Under the pieces are notes generated by a model. It was not told the origin of the DNA, ran no database searches, and saw only the letters and a program-made list of their open reading frames with translations. From positions 302,205-366,204 of the forward strand of contig VWZL01002060.1 in the NCBI GenBank assembly GCA_013396915.1: DNA of 64,000 nucleotides, in the 5' to 3' direction. Each line of letters opens with the position of its first letter. Positions within the stretch are counted from its first letter, which is position 1. Shown piece after piece: positions 50,601 through 62,600 of the stretch. Made by a program: the position numbers and the translations under genes. Source of the DNA: Stercorarius parasiticus. Lineage: Eukaryota > Chordata > Aves > Charadriiformes > Stercorariidae.

Positions 50601-53600
50601 ACTTTCAGCTATTGAACTTGTCCTTCCTGTCAAAACCTGACAGATACAAGAGGAAACTGCAAGGAAGCTTCAAAAGCCTGAACTTTAGCTCATCTCTGAT
50701 GTGTAATTAAATGAACTCCTTATGACCTGTAGCGCGTAAGGAGGCTTCCCCACACTGCCCAAGCAACACAACTAAAACAAACAAAACAAATGTTATGGGC
50801 ACACACCCAAGCACAAATGGCAGCCTGCCTGTGAGCAATTCATTTAAATTACCTAGAAATCATGCAAAGAGTCTTACCTCATAGTCCAAGGAAGGATCAG
50901 GAGAATCATCAGTACAGTGAATAAATCTGGAAAAGTAAAGCACGGGCATCAAAATCTGCTTTTACATATAAGATTTTAACCTTAGTGAGAAAAATAACCC
51001 CAAACTGTGAATCGCAAAAGCTGCCGTTAAATTATCTCCAAGATGTACAATTCAATACATCAGTAACAAACCTGCTTTTGACAATTATCAGGGTGAAAAA
51101 AAGGAAAAAAAAAATCTCCTCTTTCATCTCGTGTAACTTGGAAGCACATTTGGACAGGGATGTGTCTAAAATGTGTTTATTCATTGTTGATGGGTTTTTG
51201 TTTGAATCAGCTGTGCTGCTCCTTTCCTCTTTATTGTTATGTTGGCATAACTGGATTCTCAAAAAAAAACCAAAACAGATAAACTTGAGCAATCTAATCT
51301 AGTTTCATTGCAGCATGTTTTCCCTAGTACTTTTAATGTTTAACTTCCTAAACCACACAACAGAGACACATCATCATGCCTTACAGCAGTTCATTTCCAT
51401 GAATAAAGGATGCAAACCAGCGCCACTCAGCACTTCTGATTCCACAGCATGGTATCTTTCTAAACTAAGAGCCTTAAGAAATACTATTACAAATCTCTTG
51501 AGAGTGGGAATAAACAAAATTATTTCCATAACTGCAAGCAGATGTCAAGGTTTTGTCCCTTATGAGTAGCTGACTGCATGCCACCTCTCAGAACTATCAA
51601 GAATGGAGGCAGTTACACCCAAGCCAACTTCTATGTACCTTTTTGTCATTTTACAGCAAACCTTGCAGTGAATCCTGCAACTTTCAAAGGGAATTAGCAA
51701 AAGAACATGCATTTTCCTTCCAAGTGTACTCCCTGACCTTATTGGCAACAAACTCTTCTGATGCACAGAACTGTGTAAAGGGTCACTGCTGAGCAACAGT
51801 CTTAAATGGCAACATTTATACTATCTCCCTTCGGCACTGAACTTAGTTAAGCAATCCAGAAGTCTAACATCTCTAATATAAGCATTGTGTTTGTAAGACG
51901 TGGCTGCCCAGCCTTCGGTTTGAAGCGAAGGGCTATTGTAAGAGTTCATTCAGTATGCAGCCAGCAGAAATAAGTTTCACATGGTTTAGTTTAGACTTGA
52001 ATGTCCACTACACGCAGAAAAGAAGGGCAATAGCAGGCATGCTTTCCAAAAGTACCGTAATCAAACAGATCATATATATCTGTAAGCCTACGTAAACAGA
52101 TAACATCCTTCAACTACAGTTTATATTCCCCGCAATTTAAGATCTGTCAAGGCAATAGAAACAAACTCATGAGAGGTTGCAGTTTTGTTAGACTCAAAAT
52201 TCCTCCCTTACTAGCATATACGCCTACCATGCTCAAGAAAATAGCCAACACACACAATCATAAACTATACATAAAAAAGCAGGTGAAGTCCAGCACATGG
52301 AGTCTTACAGTCTCTGCACACCATGACCTGTATTACCTCTCACAGACTTCCGTATCCGAGATCGGGGTACCTGCAATCTGCTTCATTTCAATAACATGCA
52401 GTCTTTTACAGCAGTCAAAAAACAGCCTTATGAACAATCAAAATTGTCCCCTGCTCAACCTTCAAATATTTTGGGTGAGAGCTATGTGGGAAAAGATGCT
52501 TCATCCTTCTTTGTAAGTCAGAAAATGAAATCCCTGGTGCCATCCCAAGCCACACAGGCTGCTGAGGTACTGCTGCCAAATCAAACAAACAGGCAAAATG
52601 ATGAATATAGACAAAAATACTGCAAGACGCAGTAATGCTATTTTCCCTTGAGCCTTAATAACACAAGACTGAGTACAAATGAGGAAAAGATGGGAGAACG
52701 CCGAGAAAAAGACAAAATAAACTCAGGTTTTTGTAGTCTCATTTTCCTTCTAAACAGTGTCATGAGTTTATGTCAACAAAAGGACATTACTACCACTCCT
52801 TTGGGGGGGGGGGGAATTTTGGGCAACTTGAGGTAGCTGTGATTTTATATTTTTTACCAACTTATTGTAGCACTCATTTTTCCGACCCAGATGAATTAGT
52901 CTATTACATATGGCCTTTTGATCATCAGAGGCAGAAGGCTATGCAAGGTTTCTTTAACGCGCATCCTATTCAAGTTTGGAGGTACCTGAGAGAACAATCA
53001 GAAAGACTTCAGGAACCCAAAATTGCCAGATAACTGGGCTCTCTTTTCTGAAGCCTCTGAAAACTGTAATTTTGAATACTACGAAGGGTGAAGGAAAAAC
53101 TCTACTGCTTATAGGCCTTGTGCTGTGGTCACCTTGTTTACAGTTTTATACTTAGATGTCAAGAACAGAAGGATCAAGGTCTCTTTATATGTAGCAGCTA
53201 CACGTTAATCTCCTAATGCATATACTTGACAACAAGACACATTACATGAAGCCATCTGTGGTTCAGTTTTCAACACCGAAAAAAGCAATTTAAGAAAGTA
53301 TGTAAGACCTCCAGTACTCATCCTGTTAAGAGAGCCATGAACTCATTTACACTGAGATTATTCTGTGGATAATGAGCTATTATGAATATAATGAGAATTG
53401 TAAAATTATTCTCTACCTAACAGTTCCCCTGCTATAATTTCATAGCTTATTTTAAATTTTAAAAAAAAAAATCAAGGAGAAACTTCTAACAACCTTTGAA
53501 CTGCATCTTTATTTCTTGAATACTGAACCTTGCTGGAACATTAAGGACTAAAAGAAATAGGAAATTCATGCACCATTCAAAAGAGGATCTTGTACTACGC

Positions 53601-56600
53601 TGTAAATTGCTAGGAAAAATGGAATGCAAGTAAAACCTCAAGGAAAAAAAAAAAATCATCAAAGGCCTCATTTTCCACATCCTCTCCTGTGGAACTACCT
53701 CGAAACAGGTTATACTAAAGCCTAAACCAACAGCTACCATTCTTGCAAAAAGGTATCCCGAGTGCCAAGTCACATCTTTATGAGCCAACACTGCCTCCTA
53801 CATTCTGTTAGGAGAACACAGGCTGTTATTCCTCCACATCGCAGAAAAAAAAATTATAATTTCTTTATAATTTGTAATTCAATATTTAGAACTATTAAGT
53901 CTGGTATCAAAAATGCAGTCAGAATGCTATCTTAAAAACAAAAAGGACTGAAACATCTGCTAGATTTTCAAGTTAACAATGTGCTTATGAGCCTGATGGG
54001 CTACACCTCATTGATGAGCAGATTTTCTCAACTGTTCTTGGAAAGAGGTACTTATATTTTAACCAAGCCCTCTTATAAAAACCTAAATAAAAAAGATTGC
54101 ATCTCTCCTCATGTTCCCTTGTATTTTGCATATTAATACATTATGAAACTTTTCCTTGGCCCAGTGGGCGTTGTTTCACCTGTGCCGTTAACCTAGTAGA
54201 TATTTCTTACCTATTAAACGTGGCACAGATGGTCCCTTCACTCTGTTTCCTGGGCTTAGGCAGGGTCAAGTGGCTACTTTTAGACTCTTTACTTCACCTG
54301 TCTAACCAGCTTCTCAAAAAGTTTTCAGGAATTAACTTCTGGAAGTAACAGGTCCATAGCACCAGCTGATCCAATAAAATACCAGAAGCCAATTTACAAC
54401 ACAACACTTAAGTGCACATCAGAAAACAGACATTCTTGCATGTGACTCTTACTGCCCCTGTATTTAAGGGCAATCCCTGCAAAAGATGTTCTCTGCATTA
54501 TGTTGCTTTCCAACACATAGAACTTTACGTGACTTCTTATTTCACCGCTATGGTTGTGATTATTAGCAACTGGAAAAATAAGAACACTTCAGCATTCAAA
54601 ATCCCAACAGTAGTATCTGCAGATTTAAAATACCCAGTATTTCCCTGTAGAATAGGAGCAATCTCCAAAGTTTAACAAAATTTCCAAAGTTTATTAACAA
54701 GCATGATGTAACAACAAGCTGATCTTGTAATAGACAGTGCATTATCATATCATCAGACCCATTGCTAGTATTTACACCAGTTTCAAGGTGGGCAGTCACG
54801 TCTTAACAAAACATAGTCCACACATTCTAATAAGGAAGAAAATCGTGTTCTAAACCAATACACTCAATAAGGCTTTAAAAGGATTTTTGTTCAAAAGAAG
54901 AGTTTTAATCACTTAACAGAAATCCCAATTAGAAAGGGATATTTTTTTAATCACATATCCACAACACTAAGTTTTTGAAAGCCTAAAAACCTGAAAAGTT
55001 AAGGATCACACCACCGACAAGTTTTTTTGTGAACTCAGCTAAGTAAAATGCAATGCTTACTCTGAAGCAGAAACAACATTGACTACATTAACAAGTGCAT
55101 CACTCGCATCACTCCGAAGTCACAGGGCATTTATACAAAATTAACAAGGAGGAAAGTTAACTCATTATTCTGAACTTTTCAACCAAACTAAATGTCAACA
55201 TCATGAGAGAATCCAAACATTTAAAATAGTCAAAGCTTATCTATTCATGCTCAGTGTATTTGCATTAAGGCCGTATGTTTTAATGGTTTGTATTGAAGTA
55301 TTGCATAGCTGAAGTTTTCTCGGGACTTGAGACAGTTGAGAGTAACAGCAAGGGCAGTTCCCTGACCTGAACAACATACAGATCAATACCAGATAAACTG
55401 ATAGGAAATGGGAGAGGAAGGAAGAGGTAAAGAAAGTGGTTTGCCTTAAGTCCCACATCACTGGTAAAGCTGGATTAAGAAACAGATCTTCACATTGCCG
55501 TTGGAAAGTCTTTTCCATATTATGACCCATAAAGTGGATTTTTAAGTTAATACAATTGAAGAGAAAACAAAACACACCAAAAAAACAAGGGTATACAACA
55601 TTTTAGCCGTTACCTACACGAGGCAAGAAGCTTTTAGACCATATAGAGCATTAATGAAAGAAGCAGAAATGTAGTGCATTTATCCTCCAAGTAGCCCTTC
55701 CAAGGGATTTGGATGTATTATGTATCCAATTTTCATCTGTTCAGCACTTCAGGTTCTTATACCAGCTACATTTTTAATTTCTGCTTGCTAAGGACTAGCA
55801 TACTGGCAGCTAATCAATAGTATAATTAAGGAAGACCACAGTTCTGAATCAGCAATAATCATTTCACTGTTTGGGTGGGGACATTTTGTACAAATATCTT
55901 AGTAATTTAGAAATACCATGCACAGACTGGACAGTAATGTGTGCTGTGATCAAGTACAACATATTCATAAAATATAAGATACATAGAGACCAAAGTGATT
56001 TTACACACTACACACTTCCATTCAAATTCATGGAAACTGCAAGGCTGCGCTGCCCACATTAACTCTACCTTACCAAAACAACTAAGCCTGTTCTGACCAA
56101 AAAAACCCATAACCCATGTTTATATCAATATAAGATTAGACTTTATAGGAAGGGAAATAAATACAACACTTCTCAAATACAACTTGACCTTTAGATTAGG
56201 TGATGATCCCCCAATGACGTCACAAGGTTTGCTTATTTACCACCCACTAGCTGAGCTGTGCTACCTGGTGGTACGTGCAGTCTTACCGCACTGGAAAAGG
56301 AGTCTAAATGGATTGGACTACTGCAATTTGAGGTGTTGTCTTTCTGCTAGAGGTTATTCTTCCACAGCAGGATCAGTAGCAGAGACCATGCCTGCTGCAG
56401 GCTGCCCAGCCACTACTGTTCTTAGTCTGGTGTGAACTTGAGGTGAAATTACTGATGGTTCAAGTTAACACCCATGCTGTGAAATCTCACAACGCAGGAG
56501 CTAGAACGCATTCATTGCCTTTACCACTAAGTCAGCACTGTCTACAGAGGGCAAGGTGAAGAGCTGAAGCACTGCCTTTACCTGATATGAGATAAAGCCT

Positions 56601-59600
56601 GACAGAAGATGCACTAATTTCAGTCTCAGTGAAGGCAGTCAAACAAATTCATTCTACCATAGAAATGGCATAAACTAAGAGCACAAAAACACACACAGAG
56701 CTGCCACATCTTCTAAATCAAGTGGTGCTTGCTAAACACTTGATTGTGTCCCAAACCCATTAGAAAGTGGTTAGCCAAACAGCAAGTCTCCAAGCAGCTC
56801 AGGGTACCTTTTGCTGAACCTCTTTATACATGAGAAGAGTAGAATACAAAAACCGTATTATTTAATATTCACAAAGGGATGATACAAAGTGTACAGTTCT
56901 TTTCAGACCCACGAGGGTCATTGCTGAAAGCATTTACAACAAAGGACACATTAAATTTCCGTGCTCAACCCTCTGAGCAAACCATCCTCAAGACACCTGG
57001 CCAAGTCACCTAGCCTCCCATTAGGGGAAACCAGGAAAAAAAAGCTCCTTGGTAAGGCACCAAAGTCTTCCGAGAATCCCTATTCATTCACCTCTGAAAT
57101 ATAAACTACTACAATTTCTCATCTCCCTCATCTCTTTCATTCTCTGCGATCCCAGAATCATGAATTGTCAATGCTCACAATTATTTCCCTAGTCCAACAT
57201 TCTTTTCAAACTGCCTTCTCACTCCAACATCTTCTCTCCTCCTTCTCCGTCTCTTCCCCTGCACCTCATAACGTTACAAGTTAGACGTAATGTAAAACCT
57301 AGCATCCAAATTCGGACTGACAGCGTTGGTAGCACTCCATAAATGCAGAGATAAGGATGAGGATGTTGCTACCTATCATTTTTTAATGTACCAACAAACT
57401 GGGGGGGAAAGAGTGTTATTAGAGTTGCAGGACTGAAAAAACAGAAGGCAGTTGCACAGCATTAATGCAGCTGGTTTCACATTTTAGACAAGACAATTGT
57501 TATCGGGTCATAAGCTACTTAACACAGGACTATTATGCTTGGTAATCCTCTATAAAGCACCTAGAACAAGTGCCCTGCATTTGATTGAGTCTCCTAAATA
57601 ACGCAGTAATATAAATAAGCATTCAATAATTACTGGAAAACAATCTCTCGGATACCAAGCCATGGATTGCCCTTTTTCTTTGAAATTCTGCTTTTCTGAA
57701 AAAAACCCTAGTAATAATAGTAACAAGAACATTAAATTCCTATAATTTTATTTTCTTTCAGAAAAAGGCTGTATTTTAGAAATGAGTGACATGAATCAGA
57801 TGCAGGTATTACGGGAGAAAGCTGTTCCTATACAATTAAGTATTCCCTTTATCTGAGCAGATAAAATAAACCCCAAGCACATCGTGTTTGTAGTTTTATC
57901 CATAACTATTATCCCTAGCCACAGCTTCTGGAGTGCATTTTTTCAAGAGCTCCAAGAACTTGGGTTCAGAAGGAGCTCTACGAATACATGAGGAGAAGTC
58001 TTGGGCATCTTCCAGGCAGCCACACCAACTTCAACAGCTTTAAAATTTGAAGCTTTGGTAAAGTTGCGCTATGTTACCACGAGAAGTGGCAACAATAAGG
58101 TAGGTAGAAACAAGTAAATGCCAAGAGGGGCGGGAAGGCAAAAAAACCCCAAGATTAAAATATCACTTGCTCTGGAAAGCAACTCAATAAAAATGGTCTT
58201 AGTTTACAGTGTCATTTTGCATGTACTGCTTTAATATGTCTTCCTGTTTTGCTTTTCGCTCATTTGCATATTAAAGTCAAGTGAATTAATATAAGAATAA
58301 AATGGAGGCTGCTCCTCTCTTGTTGACTGAAGCTAGGTAAACAATCTGGTTACTAGGAAAGACTCACTCATGCTAAGTAACAGTGAAGATGATTTGCTTC
58401 GCAATTCTCTGCACTAAATTGGACCTGGCATTTATTTTTGCACGGTGGAGGGAGACAAAGGAGGAGGGAAGGCGTGAGGGGAGCTTCAAAGAACAACTAA
58501 CCGATTACTGTAGTTGAACAACTTTTAAACATAAATATGTATTTTTGTACCAGATATTTATCATTTCTGTACAGTAAAGAGTAAGATCTTTCAACAGAAC
58601 TGAAACGTTACCCTCCGAGAGGTTCGTTTGGGTTTTTTTTGACTGGGTATAAATAAGATCATCTGCTAGAAATCTACTTACGGCTGAGTGAGGTCACGTG
58701 TAATGAAGTCTGAACTCTTGAAGAGGAGGAAGATGTCACTGAGAGCTTTACATTTCAGAGAGCTGTTCATTGCTATCCAGTAGGCATCCTAAACAAAAAA
58801 AGAAGATTATACAAAAATATACCTTTACAAGCAGGAAGGAATGCAAGCTGCAGATCTATCTAAATATTATGCAACATTTGAAATACATGTAGAAAATTAT
58901 TTTTTTATTCCGAGGAAAACTTAATTAGCTGTTACAAGAGACACAATAGTTACTGCTTTTCTTACAAATACTCTGTTGAAAGCAGAGCAAATCCATTTAA
59001 AAAACAAAGTTTTTGCCTTACTGCTTCCAGGCACTTTCTTGGAATGCTTGATTGAACACAAGCTTCCCTTGAGAATATGATACAAAAACATTTGTGTGCA
59101 CTCATTCTTAAGGCATAGTTAAAGTACCTAAAAATAACCGAAGGGAAGTTGATTGTTTGTTTTTTTTAAAAACGTGGGGTTTTTAATCTTTATCCCAGGC
59201 AAAGTTTTCAACTAGTGTCCTAAATGACAAGAGTCTCACCATCATACTGTTAACCGTGACAAGGATCAAGACAGGGCTGTCTTGCATCAGCCTCACCAAA
59301 CATTCCACCATCTAGCTTCTAATTTACCAGAACAATTTGCTGTATCATACTTCACTGACAAGTTGTCTATCACTTCTTCTTCATCAGAACCACTAGCCTC
59401 TTCTACTTTCCAAGGCATTAAGATAAAAAAAACCAAAAAAATCCTTGTGATAACATCGGTTACAAGTTTTGGGAGTCAGCATTCTTACCCTTGGAGCACT
59501 CCAGTTAAGTTTAGGAAAAACACTACCACCCAAGGAACTTATTGCTTCTTGAACTTTAGCTGTGAATTCAGGAAATTCTGGTGCCTGAACAAAGAACAAC

Positions 59601-62600
59601 AAAAATATCAATTTCAATACGTTTAATAGTGAAGTGTAGACATCTTCTAAATACCATTAGAAATGCATATTATAGAAGGACACGTCCAAAATCAGCAATC
59701 AAGAACCCCACAAAAATAATGTATTTGTAGAAATAAATAACTTAAGAATCAACTCTGACATTCTTTCAATCAGAGAAAATTGAAACTATGTTTCCAGTGT
59801 TCACTCTCATTATTAGCAAGATTCCATGAACTTAAGGGGAAAACTTGAAAATTCACAACATTCATCATGAAAACTGCAACAGCTGGAAAACATGCAAGTC
59901 AAATAAACAGACCTTGAACACATACTTCTTGTTTTATACCTGATGGTAGATTACTGTATACAAATAAGATCCTAGAAGATTTAAAAACAAGCTTTCTAAA
60001 ATAGTTTGTTTAGAATTAAGCATCTCTGTAAAAAATCTAAAATACAAATGTTGTAGCATTCTGTCAAAGCATTAGAAGGTAGAAAGAGACCAGTTCTGTT
60101 TTGTAATAGTTCCTTAGTTGCATTTAGGTGCACAGTAAGAGAGCAAAAGTAAATAAATCAATTCGTAGGCAATTTGAGTGACAGCTCTTCATTTAAGCTT
60201 TAGTTTTACAAAGTGCTGTTAGTAATACTTCAACTAATCAGCTCTTAAATTGGATCTTAAAGTAGCTCCTTAACAATATCTTCCATCAAAATAGAGGACA
60301 CGCTAGAAAGGTATGGGTTGGACTAGAAAACCTTGTCTTGTAAAGAACATTGTCAATATTGTAAACATAAGATAGGGGGAAAAAAACTCCTCAGGATGCT
60401 ATAAACTCCACTCTGAATCTGGTGCAATAGAAAAAAAACATATTGCTGACCTTTAAAATAATATGAAAGTCTTTCAGGCATATGTCAAAGATTCTTCATG
60501 TAATAGGATTTATCACAAAAAGTATATAAGAACACATTTCTGCCCGCGTATTTTCAAACTCAGCTCAAAGATAACTTCTAGGCTAAAGGTAATTAATGTC
60601 TCTAAAACAACAAAGCCCCCATAGCCACACAAGTGATCAAAAAAAGTTCATCCATTTTGGCATCCTTCTGCAGCCCCCCCAAATGCAAATACTTAGAAAA
60701 ACCCTCTCGCATTTTAGTGCAGTGGCTTAGACTGACCTTCAAACATTCTGAATCTTTCCTTAGTACATTACCTAGTCTCCACGGGAAACTACACTCGAAA
60801 AACTGAAAAAGCACTTATATTGTTTTACTTTATTTTTAGAGCTTCAGTCAATTCTAGAAATTGTTCCTGCAAGAAGTAAAACTCTCCACTGCATTCTGAT
60901 ACAATTTCCTCTTGTTTTGACAGAAGTCAGGAGTCATACTATATATGTAATACCTGCACATACTAAGCCTCCCTGGGGCAATGTTACCATCATGTCATTT
61001 GATTACTACAAGTGAAGAAACATACACAAGAGGATAGCTCTAAGGCTGCATAAAGAAGCTAGATTCTAACATTTCTTAAATTCTGAATGCCTGACTCTGC
61101 AATCATCAATGTTAATGCATGTTTTTTTTAAACAGAATTTTCTATAATCCTATATTCTAATTGTTCTTCAGAATATAGAAAGAGCAAGTGAAACAAATTC
61201 TACCTCACAATTCAGGTGGGTCACCAAATCAGAATAACCACAACCACAGCCAACCTTACTGCTCCCTGAGCCAAGAAATCAATGGAGAATTAGAACCTGG
61301 GATTTATCGTTAGTAAGATATGAATGCCCTAGGCCGACAGTGAATGCAGAACCACTTCTCCAGCCCATCCCACTATTCTTTACACATTATGTTCCCTAGC
61401 GTCTCCCTGTTCAACTTCCACCGTGCTACTTATCCATTCTCATCTCTTGTAATAATTCCAGATGAAGCTCCCCACCCTTCTGCATTCTATACAGGCTGTT
61501 TCTTCACTCTCTTCATCACTGTCAAAGTGCTAACAGGCAACACTTAAAAGCACAGAAGACTATTTCTGTTCACTCGCTGGCCTCACAGTAGTCCCCAGCT
61601 TTCAAGTAAAGAAAGCATATTTGCCATGGATGGAGTCTTCAGAGCAATCATCTACCGAATTTATGAGATGGTAAAGAGCACATTGTGAAATTCTACTTTT
61701 AGAGTCTCTTTCTTTGACCAAATGTAAGTGTATTCTTGTAGGAACTAGTGATGGGCACAAACCATGTTCATTATTAACCATTTTCAAAGCTCCAGGTTTG
61801 GCGAAAGACAAAGCCCTGTCTCTGAACAAGAGCCACCTTGGAGGCCGAAACACCCCTCTTCTTCCTCTACCCAGCTTTTATTACTGAGCATGGAATATCC
61901 CTTAAGACAATTTGGGTCAGCTGTCCTGGCTCTGTCCCCTCTCCTTCTCTTGCCTACCCCTAGCGTAGTCACTGGGGAGGGGTGTGGGGCAGACTGGAAA
62001 AAAGAGAAGCCTTGACGCTATGCAAACACTGTTCAGCAACAGCTGAAAGTTAACTCCATCCCAGCCAGCCCCAGTAGAACATTAGCTGTAAAGCTGCAAT
62101 CCATACACAGTATACAATGCTCGCCTAGCTAAACTGAAATTGCTTGGCCTATACCCTTCTGATGGGTATCAGACCTCTTGATTATGTATTCCCTTATTGT
62201 GTTGTACACTATAATGAAACCTGATTCAAAAGTCTGATATTATTTCTTTAGCAACATTAACATGAGCTTCACAGAAGACAATATGGATACCAAAATCCTT
62301 GTTCCGAGTAATTTAGAGTCTAAGGCATCTACTTTATCAAAGCTTAGATATTTGAACTGAAGCTATTAGCGTGTGAAAATCCGGCATGTATTAGTTTTAA
62401 AATCTAGGCTATAAATTGCGCACTAGCATATGCACAGCCCAAAGCAGGGCTGTGTTTATATTGCACCTAATCCAATGTGAGCAATTCAACACTTATTTGA
62501 ACATTAGGGAGCCAACAGGACTGAAGTAATAGTATCAACGGCAGACGAGTGACACAGGTATATTAACTCTGACAACGATAGGGCAACAGCCAGTTTCAAA

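Larger units (their letters stand above)
49224..50877 (-). other. CDC123: CDC123 intron (1.65 kb)
   Basis: Between FIHCTDD and LVLRKW exons. Contains a hairpin-forming repeat at 49310-49350 and two opposed CR1 fragments at 49456-49742; the rest is unique AT-rich sequence. Confidence 0.85.
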
